In this document: positions 54,031 to 61,976 of the stretch, one piece after another
Layout: the number at the start of each line of letters is the position of its first letter
How positions within the stretch are numbered: the stretch's first letter is position 1
NCBI GenBank assembly: GCA_910586565.1
Contig: CAJUIT010000007.1
Coordinates: forward strand, 72,047-136,046
From: an uncultured Muribaculaceae bacterium
GTDB lineage: Bacteria > Bacteroidota > Bacteroidia > Bacteroidales > Muribaculaceae
Direction of reading: 5' to 3'
Length of the DNA: 64,000 bases
The notes under the pieces: generated by a model
Database searches by the model: none
Seen by the model: only the letters and a program-made list of their open reading frames with translations
What the model was told of the DNA's origin: nothing
Program-made: the position numbers and the translations under genes

Positions 54031-54591
54031 TCAGCTGATGCAGAGGTCCTCGTAGAGTCCCCTCAGTTTTATGCGCAGCGATTTCACTGCATAATGTTTG
54101 CGGGAAAGGAGGGTGGCGACAGGCACTCCGGTTGATTCGGAGATATCTTTCACCGGCATGCCGTCGAAAACCGTTAGGCAGAACACCTCGCGCTGTTCGG
54201 GCGGGAGTTCGGCAAGGGCGAAATCAAGCTCCTGCCACACCAGTTTGCGTAGCAACATGTTTTCGGGCTCTCCGGCAGGTTCGCTGAAAAGGCGTGCGGC
54301 AAGGTTGTCGAATGCCTCCTGCTCGGCGAGAGCCGACAGCGGCACCTCGCGGCGTTTGCGCCACAGGTTGAGAATGGCGTTGCGCGCCACGCGGTAGAGC
54401 CATCCCGAAATTTTTTCAATGTCGCTGCTGTCGGGATTGTTGGTGATGTGCACGAGTTGGCAGAACACATCCTGCAGAATATCTTCGGCGTCCTCGCGGT
54501 TGTCCACCTGCCTCCGTATGTAGGAACGGAGCGGAGGTGAGTAGCACTCAACAATCTCGGTCAGCGACCGGGGGGTGCGGCGGTCACTCAT
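54031..54591 (-). CDS. ECF-type RNA polymerase sigma factor
   Basis: A 186-residue sigma-70 of the ECF class, with region 2 (VDNREDAEDILQDVFCQLVH; ISGWLYRVARNAILNLWRKR) and region 4 (LPPEQREVFCLTVFDGMPVKDIS; GVPVATLLSRKHYAVKSLR). The start is the ATG at 54591; it overlaps the stop of the upstream membrane-protein gene by eight bases. No anti-sigma FecR-type gene is beside it. It could control the outer-membrane gene downstream. Confidence 0.92.
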   Translation of the reverse strand: MSDRRTPRSLTEIVECYSPPLRSYIRRQVDNREDAEDILQDVFCQLVHITNNPDSSDIEKISGWLYRVARNAILNLWRKRREVPLSALAEQEAFDNLAARLFSEPAGEPENMLLRKLVWQELDFALAELPPEQREVFCLTVFDGMPVKDISESTGVPVATLLSRKHYAVKSLRIKLRGLYEDLCIS

Positions 54592-54940
54592 CGGATTCGG
54601 AGGCTTTTTGCGAATGTAGCGTTTCAAACCATTGCCTGCGGCGTGTGATGAATTCGCGGCGTTGCTCGTCGGTCATGTTGTGCCAGCGGGAGTGGTGACC
54701 GTGGTGGGAGAAGCTTGCGTGAAACATGCCGCCGAGCAGGAACAATCCGACGATGAAGCCGGCCGAAAGAAGCTGCCCGAGGAAAAACAGCCCCACACCT
54801 TGCCAAAAGGTGATTGTAGTGAAAGCGGAGATGCCGGGCACAATCATGTTCCAGAGCCACATAATGCCGTAGCCGGCGAGAGCGGGAGCGGCAGCCCCCC
54901 AAATGAGAAGAAAGCTGATGAATCGGAAGAATTTTTTCAT
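54584..54940 (-). CDS. small two-helix membrane protein, ECF partner
   Basis: A 118-residue protein with two membrane helices (FFRFISFLLIWGAAAPALAGYGIMW and VGLFFLGQLLSAGFIVGLFLLGG), then a His-rich segment (HASFSHHGHHSRWHN) and a basic tail. It overlaps the sigma gene and could be an anti-sigma or sensor, but it has no ZAS or FecR motif. The His cluster suggests metal binding. Start ATG 54940 is chosen for the hydrophobic N-terminus. Confidence 0.7.
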   Translation of the reverse strand: MKKFFRFISFLLIWGAAAPALAGYGIMWLWNMIVPGISAFTTITFWQGVGLFFLGQLLSAGFIVGLFLLGGMFHASFSHHGHHSRWHNMTDEQRREFITRRRQWFETLHSQKASESDE

Positions 54941-55094
54941 TGTTCTGAATTTATGAGGTTGAGAAGTCAAGATGACTTCACGGTTTAAAAAAGGATCCTC
55001 TGTAAATAGAGACACCTCACAATTCAAAATATTTTAAACTCCTTCAAAAATTTTGCTGAAAAAGTGCGTGTTTGTGGTAACGGCGGCGGGGGTG
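54941..55094. other. intergenic region upstream of ECF operon
   Basis: It should hold the operon promoter, but no TAnnTTTG was found on the minus strand. Only a short CTCT-AGAG hairpin and AT-rich sequence are seen. Confidence 0.4.
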
Positions 55095-55199
55095 TCAGAT
55101 GATGAGTTTTGTTTTGCGGTAGTATTCGCGGAAAGAGGTGGGTGAGCAACCTTTTTTGCGCTTGAACACGCGGTTGAAGTTGCTAACCACTTTTCCACC
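55095..55199 (-). pseudogene. C-terminal remnant of an AraC-family regulator
   Basis: An open frame of 34 codons ends ..VVSNFNRVFKRKKGCSPTSF then REYYRKTKLII, stop. It matches the last helix-turn-helix of AraC/XylS proteins (F..RVFK...G.SP..FR). The frame has a stop codon 24 bases further upstream. The rest of the gene is gone and the truncated repeat element lies just beyond. The gene was probably broken by a deletion or by that element. Confidence 0.7.
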
Positions 55200-55233
55200 G
55201 GTTTTTAAACCGATAGTATTTTAGGTAGGAAGC

Positions 55234-55323
55234 GGCGGTGTGTCAAAATTCATGACACACAGCCTTTTGGGTCTAAGCGGGGAGGGTGCTGTCTGAATGG
55301 CTTGGCCGGCAGGAGCTTGTGGG
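55234..55323 (-). mobile_element. truncated inverted copy of the 176-base element
   Basis: Reverse-complement of the right half of the element: the hairpin (GGCGGTGTGTCA), then TCTAAGCGGGGAGGGTGCTG, TCTGAATGG and AGGAGCTTGTGGG. It stops abruptly where the full copies continue TGAGG, one base before the response-regulator stop codon. Confidence 0.75.
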
Positions 55324-55324
55324 A

Positions 55325-55996
55325 TTATTGCGGAATCACAAGGATGTAGCCCTTCTTTTTCAGGGATGTGATAGTGACGGTGGGGTCGGGGAGCAGCTTG
55401 CGCAGGTAGGTTATCTGCACGTTGAGGGCAAGTGAGTTGGAATAGCTCGCGTCGCCCCACACCGCGTTGAGAATGTGGTCGCGCTCAACGATTTTGCCTG
55501 CATTCCGGGCGAGAATCAGCAATATTTCCGACTGGCGCACCGACAGCGAATGCGACTCGCCGTTGTAAACTACCGTTGACAGATTCGGCCTGAAGATGGT
55601 GTTGCCCAACCGGTATTCCTCGTCGCGGCTAATCAAATCGCTTTCAAACCGCTCGTTGATTTTGGCAATCAGTTCCTCGGGATAGAACGGCTTGGGGATG
55701 TAGTCGTTCCCTTTGAGGGAGAATCCGTAGAGGCGGTCAACCTTGTCGGTGCGGTCGGTGAGGAAGAAGATAATCACCCTTTTGTCGGCTTCCCTTATGG
55801 CTTTGGCCATCTCAAAACCGTTCATCCCCGGCATGTTGATGTCGAGGAGAATGAGGTCGGGGTGAATTTCCTTATAAAGCTTGTAGCCGGCGGTGCCGTC
55901 GGGGGCGTAGGTAACGTCGTAGCCCTCCATCTCAATGAAGCGTTTGAGCAACATTGAGTTTTTTATATCATCATCGACAAGCAGAATCTTTTTCAT
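55325..55996 (-). CDS. OmpR-family response regulator
   Basis: A 223-residue regulator. The receiver has D9/D10, phospho-acceptor D52 (LLDINMPG), a switch region FFLTDR and the Lys in PKPF. The C-terminal winged helix (SVRQSEILLILARNAGKIVERDHILNAVWG; NVQITYLRKLL) is OmpR type, like RprY. It overlaps the kinase gene by four bases (ATGA). Likely target: the repeats at 57549-57591. Confidence 0.93.
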   Translation of the reverse strand: MKKILLVDDDIKNSMLLKRFIEMEGYDVTYAPDGTAGYKLYKEIHPDLILLDINMPGMNGFEMAKAIREADKRVIIFFLTDRTDKVDRLYGFSLKGNDYIPKPFYPEELIAKINERFESDLISRDEEYRLGNTIFRPNLSTVVYNGESHSLSVRQSEILLILARNAGKIVERDHILNAVWGDASYSNSLALNVQITYLRKLLPDPTVTITSLKKKGYILVIPQ

Positions 55997-57465
55997 TGCG
56001 GCATGATTATGGTGAATGTGGAGCCTTTTCCCGGGGTACTTTCCACAGCAATCTCACCTCCGTGTGCATCGACAAGGAGTTTTACATAGGTCAAACCGAG
56101 GCCCATGCCGGGGATGTCGCCGGCCGATGCTTTCCCGCGATAGAATCGGTTGAAAATCTTTCCCCTGTCGGCCGGTGAGATGCCGTAGCCGTTATCGGCA
56201 ACGGTGATTGCGATTCCGCCGGGTGAAGCGTGTGCGCCGATTGAAACAGCCACCTCATCGCCCGAATATTTTATCGCGTTTTCAACCAGATTGATAACGA
56301 TGTTCGACAGGTGGCTTCGGTCGGCCGAGATTGTCAAATCGTCGGGAATGTTGTGGCTGAACTTCACTTGGCGGGTGTTGGGAACGGCAATCGATTTTAC
56401 CGCACCGTTCACCAAATCGGCGAGGTTGAATGATGTGATGTTGAGTGGAATCTGCTCAACGGTGTTGAACGTGATGTCGCGCAGTTTTGAGAAATAGGCC
56501 GAGAGGTTATCGAGTGCGATGCGTGTTTCGCCGGTGAGTTCGCGGCGCACCTGTGCATCTTCCATCAATTTGTCGTTGTCGATGCCCGAAACGCACATCT
56601 TCAAGGTGGAAATTGGTCGTTTTAGCTCATGAATCATGGTGGTGATGAATGAGTTGCGCATTTTGTCAAGCCTCGTCAGTTTGGCGATGGTCTTTATCTG
56701 CCACACAAGACATAGAATCAGGAATATCGATAAAATCACTGCTAATGCCAAGGTCAGGCCCATTGCGCGAAGCACCTCCGACGATGGGATTCCGCACTCA
56801 ATCACCACAGCTTTTCTTTCGAGCTCGGAATAAGGTGTGATGATTTTGATAGCGGGGGAAAGCAGGGATGAATTGCGATGGGTGACCGGTTCCCATGTAA
56901 GGCTGTCTTGCAGAATCAGCGAGATTTCCGCATCGAGGTTGTGTTTCCGGAGGATTGAATCAATCCCTTCAACCGTAAAAGGTGACTGAATCTCACTCTC
57001 AAAATTTTTCATGGCATTCCAGGCGATACCGTCTGAAGGGGCATTGGATGCATCGACTGTCGCTCTCTTTGCATCGACCATATCGAGGGAGTCAAGCACC
57101 ATTTTTTCAAGCTGCTTCATCTCATCGGAAGTGAGTTTCCGCTTTTCTTTTATTCCCAAAAGTTTGGCTCCGCTGATAACGTTTGTTGTCACGGTGACAT
57201 TCCGGGTCTGTTTCCCGATGGAGTCCTTGCCGTGGCTCATCTGGAATCTTGACAGAACCCTGACTGTGTCACCTTCTGTTGCAGAACCGTTAGACCTCGC
57301 TTTATCATATTCCTTCAGCGCATTTGCCACTGTGATTTCCGTTCGGTTCTGATATTCATTCAGGGAATACTCATAGCGACCATACAGCCAATACAACTGC
57401 ATCCCGAGGAATGCAATGATAGCCGCGATTGACAATATATAGAGTGTTGTAATTTTCTTTTCCAT
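55993..57465 (-). CDS. sensor histidine kinase
   Basis: A 490-residue membrane kinase with TM1 (residues about 9-27), a periplasmic region of about 200 residues, TM2 (about 236-257), then HisKA with phospho-acceptor His279 (MIHELKRPISTLK), and the N (NLVENAIKYS), G1 (VADNGYGIS) and G2 (GMGLGLTYVK) boxes. It starts with ATG 57465 and forms a two-gene operon with the regulator. Periplasmic signal unknown; position points to the facing GLPGLI/TonB operon. Confidence 0.93.
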   Translation of the reverse strand: MEKKITTLYILSIAAIIAFLGMQLYWLYGRYEYSLNEYQNRTEITVANALKEYDKARSNGSATEGDTVRVLSRFQMSHGKDSIGKQTRNVTVTTNVISGAKLLGIKEKRKLTSDEMKQLEKMVLDSLDMVDAKRATVDASNAPSDGIAWNAMKNFESEIQSPFTVEGIDSILRKHNLDAEISLILQDSLTWEPVTHRNSSLLSPAIKIITPYSELERKAVVIECGIPSSEVLRAMGLTLALAVILSIFLILCLVWQIKTIAKLTRLDKMRNSFITTMIHELKRPISTLKMCVSGIDNDKLMEDAQVRRELTGETRIALDNLSAYFSKLRDITFNTVEQIPLNITSFNLADLVNGAVKSIAVPNTRQVKFSHNIPDDLTISADRSHLSNIVINLVENAIKYSGDEVAVSIGAHASPGGIAITVADNGYGISPADRGKIFNRFYRGKASAGDIPGMGLGLTYVKLLVDAHGGEIAVESTPGKGSTFTIIMPQ

Positions 57466-57548
57466 GATGCAATCGGTTAAAAATCACCACTGCAAACTTA
57501 GTCATAATTTATAGCATAAAGGGCTGAAACGGTGGATAATTTGATGGC

Positions 57549-57591
57549 AGTAATGATTTAGTAATAATTCCATAATGTTTGAGTAATGATT
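57549..57591 (+). promoter_or_regulatory. four 11-base-phased direct repeats (response-regulator boxes)
   Basis: Decamers AGTAATGATT (57549), AGTAATAATT (57560), CATAATGTTT (57571) and AGTAATGATT (57582) start every 11 bases, one helical turn. The run ends about 28 bases before the -7 box of the GLPGLI operon. The arrangement is as expected for tandem OmpR-type dimers; binding by the adjacent regulator is inferred. Confidence 0.75.
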
Positions 57592-57619
57592 GTTTTCGTC
57601 GGGTGAGCTGATGCGGCGA

Positions 57620-57627
57620 TAACTTTG
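57620..57627 (+). promoter_or_regulatory. -7 element for GLPGLI operon
   Basis: TAACTTTG matches the consensus, with TTTTC (57593-57597) near -33, 56 bases before the ATG at 57683. Confidence 0.6.
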
Positions 57628-57682
57628 CATCGCGTAATCGCTTTGGCGCTTGCGCGGCAAGAAACAAATAAAGAATTGGAAA

Positions 57683-58564
57683 ATGAAGAAAACAACACTC
57701 ATTTTGGTGGCTATTATTATTCCGGCAATGGCCGCCTCGGGTAAAGTGCGCCGGAACACTCTGACAATAGCGCAGACCAAAGTTCCGGAAACGGAAACCA
57801 TTATAGACGAGACGATGGAGTTTGTGTATGATTACACATGGTGTAACGACACCACAGGGCATTTTGAGGATAACAGAACATCCGACCAAATGTTGCTCCA
57901 AATCGCTCCCAACGGAATCACCAAGTTCTCGAGCTATAAGAATCTGACGGTTGATTCGCTATTGATGAATATGTCGAGGGAGCAGGTTGTCGATGCCATT
58001 CTGGAGGGGAAGCTGTCGAATGGCGATTTCATGACAATCTTCAAAAATTATCCCGAAGGGAAGCTGACCCAAACGGATAAGGTGTGTATGGACTGGTTCC
58101 GATATGAGGAAGATATTCCCGAGATGGAGTGGGAACTGACCGACAGCGTTGCAAATGTTCTGGGCTATGAATGCAGGGCTGCCCTGTGTAATTTCCGCGG
58201 CCGTGAGTGGACTGCTTTCTACACAGAGGAGATTCCTTTGATGGAGGGGCCGTGGAAACTGCACGGGCTGCCGGGACTCATAATGAAAGCATCTGATAAA
58301 AATGGAGAGTATGTGTTTGAATGCGTCGGCATTAAATCTAACGCTTCAAGGCCCATAACGATATATAAAGTGCCTTACAACAATACGTCACGACGAAAGT
58401 ACTACGATGCCAAACATCAATTCGACATAAATCCTTTCGGCTTTTATGAAGCCGTGACCGGCGAACATGTCGATGTTGTTGATGCGACTGGAATCCCGGT
58501 CAACGATTCCAACGAACCGGTTGATTTACTTTATGATTACATTGAGCGCGATTGGAAAAAATGA
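57683..58564 (+). CDS. GLPGLI-family exported protein
   Basis: A 293-residue protein with a signal peptide (MKKTTLILVAIIIPAMAASG) and the family motif GPWKLHGLPGLIMKASD. GLPGLI proteins occur beside TonB-receptor genes in Bacteroidota; their role is unclear. The stop overlaps the next start by four bases. It faces a two-component system and its promoter carries the phased repeats. Confidence 0.92.
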   Translation: MKKTTLILVAIIIPAMAASGKVRRNTLTIAQTKVPETETIIDETMEFVYDYTWCNDTTGHFEDNRTSDQMLLQIAPNGITKFSSYKNLTVDSLLMNMSREQVVDAILEGKLSNGDFMTIFKNYPEGKLTQTDKVCMDWFRYEEDIPEMEWELTDSVANVLGYECRAALCNFRGREWTAFYTEEIPLMEGPWKLHGLPGLIMKASDKNGEYVFECVGIKSNASRPITIYKVPYNNTSRRKYYDAKHQFDINPFGFYEAVTGEHVDVVDATGIPVNDSNEPVDLLYDYIERDWKK

Positions 58565-61116
58565 CAAGATACAGCTTTTTTACACTCTGCCTGTTTCTCG
58601 GGCTGCTGTCGGCTTCGGCAGCAGTCCCCGAAACAGCTTCCGGAATTATCATTGATGCCGAGAGCCGGCAACCGGTTGGAGGGGCGGTTGTGCAGGCGCT
58701 GAATGCACGGGGGAAAGCCGTTGCGTTTGCATCGTCGAATGCAAATGGGGTGTTCAAAATCAAAGTTTCGGACTCAGCCGATTCCATCTCATTCCGCTGC
58801 ATGGGTTATGAGACCTTGAAATTGCCCCGAAGCTATGATTTTGCGAAAGGGGTGGAGTTGTGGCCGAAAGTCACTCAGTTGAAAGATGTTGTGGTGCACG
58901 CGCCCGACATATATGCCAAAGGTGACACGCTTGTGTTTAACGTGGAGCGTTATGCCAACGCCAAGGATAATGCGATTATCGACGTTATCAAACGTCTGCC
59001 GGGAATCAAGGTTGAGGATGATGGCACCATCAAATATCAGGGGAAGCCGATAAACAAGTTCTACATCGACGGGAATGATTTTGTAGGGGGCCAGTATGGG
59101 CTTGCCACCAACAATATCTCGCACGAGGATGTGAAGTCGGTGGAGGTGATGGAGAACCATCAGCCCGTGAAAGCGCTCGAAGGGATTGAGTTTCCCGAGG
59201 AGGCGGGCATAAATCTCAAACTCAAGGATAACGCGCGCAGCCGATGGGTGGGCGTGGCGAAAGCGGGCGGGGGTGCCGAACCCGCGTTGGGTGACGGCTC
59301 GCTCTATGCGATGCGCATTGCTCCCAAGTTGCAGAACATTGTGACTCTGCGCGCGGGCAACACCCCCTGGAATCCTGCATCGCAGATAACGGAACATGAT
59401 TTTTACGACATGTTTTCGGGGGATTATGCCGAAACGCTATGGCCTGAATATATATCGGCCGATGTGGTGTCGCCACCCCTCACGGAAAAACGCACGCGCG
59501 ACAATCTGTCGTGGATTGCCAACATGATTTCGGCATGGAACCGTGGCGACAATTCCATGAGACTCAAGCTGAACTACACCGGCGACCGGTTGGATTACAA
59601 TTCAGCGCTCAACACCAATTATTTCAGCCCGTCGATTCCCGATTTCATGCAGCACAACAGCCTGCGCACGCAAACCCACAACCTCTCGGCTCAGTTCAGT
59701 TCGGAGATTAACAAGCGGGGATATTACCTTAAGGATAAGCTGACGGCAAATGCTGTGTGGGATAGTTCCAACTCCGCAATTACGGGTAGCATGAATCTCG
59801 GCCAGAATGTGAAGCGTAGGGATATTGACGTGAACAACGATTTGAAATTGGTTAAACGCAACGACAAGCGATTGTTTGAACTGGTTGCCCGAAATTCATT
59901 CCGGCATTCGCCCAACCGGCTTTCGGTGACGGGTGAGGAGGGGGCGGTGCAGAGTCTCGGCATCACCGATTTCCGCAGCACCACCGAAACGCAATTTGGC
60001 AGGCTCACGCGGTTCTGTCGCTTCTATGTGAGCGGAGGAATTGATCTTAACTATCACCGCATGAATGCCGTTCTGGAGGGGATGGAGCGGTTTGACAACT
60101 CGGGAATTCACACCGCGTTTCTGAGCGATGTGCATGCCACGCCTCAGGTTGATTATGAGCGCGGCAACTGGAGGCTGTCGATGACGATGGCCGCCAAATG
60201 GTTGCACCATTCGCTCAACGGTCACCACGACTATCTAAACCTTTCGCCCACTCTGTCGGTGCGGAAGAAAATCTCGGCCAAATCGGAAGTTTCGGGGAAG
60301 GTTGGCTACAAGTTGAGTTCTCCGCCGGCCTATCTTAATGTGCCGGTGCCCGTGCTTGCCGACTACCGCAACCTGTTTGTGGGTGAAAGCAACGAGAAAT
60401 ACGCCGGTGAAGTTTCGGCCGGTGTCAGCTACCGTTACCGTAACCCGTTGAAAGCGTTCTTTTTCAATGTCGCGGCCTCCTATAGTCATAGCCGTTCCTG
60501 GTTGATGTCGAACCAGCTTTTTGTCGACAATCTGATAGTGGCCACTTATGCCGACCGTGTGGCCGAGAGCGACACATGGAATTTCAGCGGAGGGGTTAGC
60601 AAGGGGTTGGGGCACAGCAAGATGATTGTGGGGTGTGATTTCAGCGCCTCCACATCCTCCGGGGCGTCGATGCGTGATAATGCGGTCAATCCATTCAGGA
60701 GCATTGTGGCAAAGGTGGAGCCATATTTCAAGGGGAGCATCCTCCGTTGGCTGTCGGTGAATTACCGGGCCGATTACAGTTTGTCGCGGCTCGAAGTGAA
60801 TGAGGTTGCCAACACAACGCAGTCGCTCGCACAGACATTGAGCGCCACCTTCGTTCCCCACGACAGAGTGCTATTAACCATCGGGGCCGAGCATTTCCTC
60901 ACACATTTTCCCGAGGGAAACACCGCCAACCTCGTGCTGCTCGATGCCTCGGCCGTGTGGAAAGTCAACCCCAAACTGCGCCTTTCGCTGGAGGGGAACA
61001 ACCTCCTCAACCGTCGCCGCTATGAGTACATCACCTACGGCACCCTCTCCCGCACCGCCTACTCCTGCCAAATCCGCCCCCGCACCCTCCTCGCCACCCT
61101 CCAATACCGCTTCTAA
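58561..61116 (+). CDS. TonB-dependent receptor-like outer-membrane protein
   Basis: An 851-residue outer-membrane protein. A signal peptide leads to a carboxypeptidase-regulatory-like domain (ASGIIIDAESRQPVGGAVVQ) and a plug-like domain (LKDVVVHAPDIYAKGDTL; IIDVIKRLPGIKVEDDGTIKYQ). A barrel of OMP_b-brl_3 type follows, ending ATLQYRF. It starts at ATG 58561, overlapping the GLPGLI stop (ATGA); a TTG three codons upstream is also in frame. Substrate unknown; likely paired with the GLPGLI protein. Confidence 0.87.
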   Translation: MTRYSFFTLCLFLGLLSASAAVPETASGIIIDAESRQPVGGAVVQALNARGKAVAFASSNANGVFKIKVSDSADSISFRCMGYETLKLPRSYDFAKGVELWPKVTQLKDVVVHAPDIYAKGDTLVFNVERYANAKDNAIIDVIKRLPGIKVEDDGTIKYQGKPINKFYIDGNDFVGGQYGLATNNISHEDVKSVEVMENHQPVKALEGIEFPEEAGINLKLKDNARSRWVGVAKAGGGAEPALGDGSLYAMRIAPKLQNIVTLRAGNTPWNPASQITEHDFYDMFSGDYAETLWPEYISADVVSPPLTEKRTRDNLSWIANMISAWNRGDNSMRLKLNYTGDRLDYNSALNTNYFSPSIPDFMQHNSLRTQTHNLSAQFSSEINKRGYYLKDKLTANAVWDSSNSAITGSMNLGQNVKRRDIDVNNDLKLVKRNDKRLFELVARNSFRHSPNRLSVTGEEGAVQSLGITDFRSTTETQFGRLTRFCRFYVSGGIDLNYHRMNAVLEGMERFDNSGIHTAFLSDVHATPQVDYERGNWRLSMTMAAKWLHHSLNGHHDYLNLSPTLSVRKKISAKSEVSGKVGYKLSSPPAYLNVPVPVLADYRNLFVGESNEKYAGEVSAGVSYRYRNPLKAFFFNVAASYSHSRSWLMSNQLFVDNLIVATYADRVAESDTWNFSGGVSKGLGHSKMIVGCDFSASTSSGASMRDNAVNPFRSIVAKVEPYFKGSILRWLSVNYRADYSLSRLEVNEVANTTQSLAQTLSATFVPHDRVLLTIGAEHFLTHFPEGNTANLVLLDASAVWKVNPKLRLSLEGNNLLNRRRYEYITYGTLSRTAYSCQIRPRTLLATLQYRF

Positions 61117-61309
61117 CCCCCACTGATTCTGAAGATTCAAGAACGAAGTGCAAAACTACCGCTGAATAAAGGGGCAATGCCAAAGTGAAAGCTTTCCGCA
61201 GTCAGTTCCGCAGGGTTACCGACATCCCGTTCTTCCTGTTCCGCCTCTCAAAACTCTGCGCCTCAAAATTTTTTACACTCTGGTATTTTTTTAACATTTC
61301 AACCGGATT
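61117..61309. other. gap between receptor gene and recombinase remnant
   Basis: 193 bases with no gene or strong hairpin. It may contain the left junction of the accessory island. I see no clear att-like repeat. Confidence 0.4.
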
Positions 61310-61634
61310 TTGCAGCTGACCCGGGTAAAAGAAAAACGCCCGACCAATTTGACGATGAAGCAGAAGGACACGCTGAAAAAAGAAGGCAAAGAACCGGAAA
61401 CCGCCCTGAACGGCAACGTCATCATGCCTCGCTTCAAATGTGTGACGAGCCACACCGCCCGACGCACCGGAATCACCAACATGTATCTGAGCCACAAATA
61501 CGACATCGTCCAGATGATGCGCGTCAGCGGCCACAAGACCCCAAAAGACCTTCATGGACTACATCAAATTATCCTCCGAGGAGATAGCCGACGACATCGC
61601 CGCCCGAACCAAGAAAGACAGCGAGATGTGGTAA
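61310..61634 (+). pseudogene. truncated, frameshifted tyrosine recombinase
   Basis: The frame reads ..FKCVTSHTARRTGITNMYLS then HKYDIVQMMRVSGHKTPK, with the H-x-x-R catalytic motif (HTARR) and the later GH. After PK an extra base shifts the frame; in the new frame TFMDYIKLSSEEIADDIAAR and then TKKDSEMW stop follow, with the Tyr nucleophile (DYIKLS). The N-terminal half of the enzyme is missing. It resembles integrases of Bacteroidota mobile elements and marks the island's edge. Confidence 0.82.
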
Positions 61635-61640
61635 TATATG

Positions 61641-61976
61641 CTATTCTATTTCATTATAGTCTTCTATCTTTGGTTCTGGATTTTCGGCGGTCCATTTCGT
61701 TTCCCAATCTGTTATGAATTGACAAAAAGTAGACTTACTGAATATTGTTTTCAAAGTCCATTTTAATTCTTTCCGATTCCCTGGAGCAAAAACAAATGCA
61801 CATGAAGATATCATCGTACTGCATACAGAAGCTATTATTCCCCAAACGTTAGCTTCTCTATCCTTAAGGAACGCAGTCACTATTATTCCGATTACAGACA
61901 ATGCAAAAAATAATAATATCACTAGATTTCGTTTACGACGTGATTTATATTCTTTTTCAATTTGTCCTTTGTCCAT
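61641..61976 (-). CDS. small two-helix membrane protein of the PIN-like operon
   Basis: A 111-residue protein with a charged start (MDKGQIEKEYKSRRKR), two membrane helices (LVILLFFALSVIGIIVTAFL at about 18-37; NVWGIIASVCSTMISSCAFVFA at about 44-65), then a cytoplasmic tail of about 45 residues. The ATG at 61976 overlaps the upstream stop by 20 bases; an earlier start at 62015 is possible but would overlap by 59. Strong AT bias, as with its partner. Family unknown. Short 2TM proteins next to a nuclease are common effectors or anchors in defence systems. Confidence 0.68.
   Translation of the reverse strand: MDKGQIEKEYKSRRKRNLVILLFFALSVIGIIVTAFLKDREANVWGIIASVCSTMISSCAFVFAPGNRKELKWTLKTIFSKSTFCQFITDWETKWTAENPEPKIEDYNEIE

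Noticed and set aside
61202..61555. 117-codon minus-strand frame at the island edge
   Set aside because: It is opposite the recombinase remnant, which has clear homology in the other direction.
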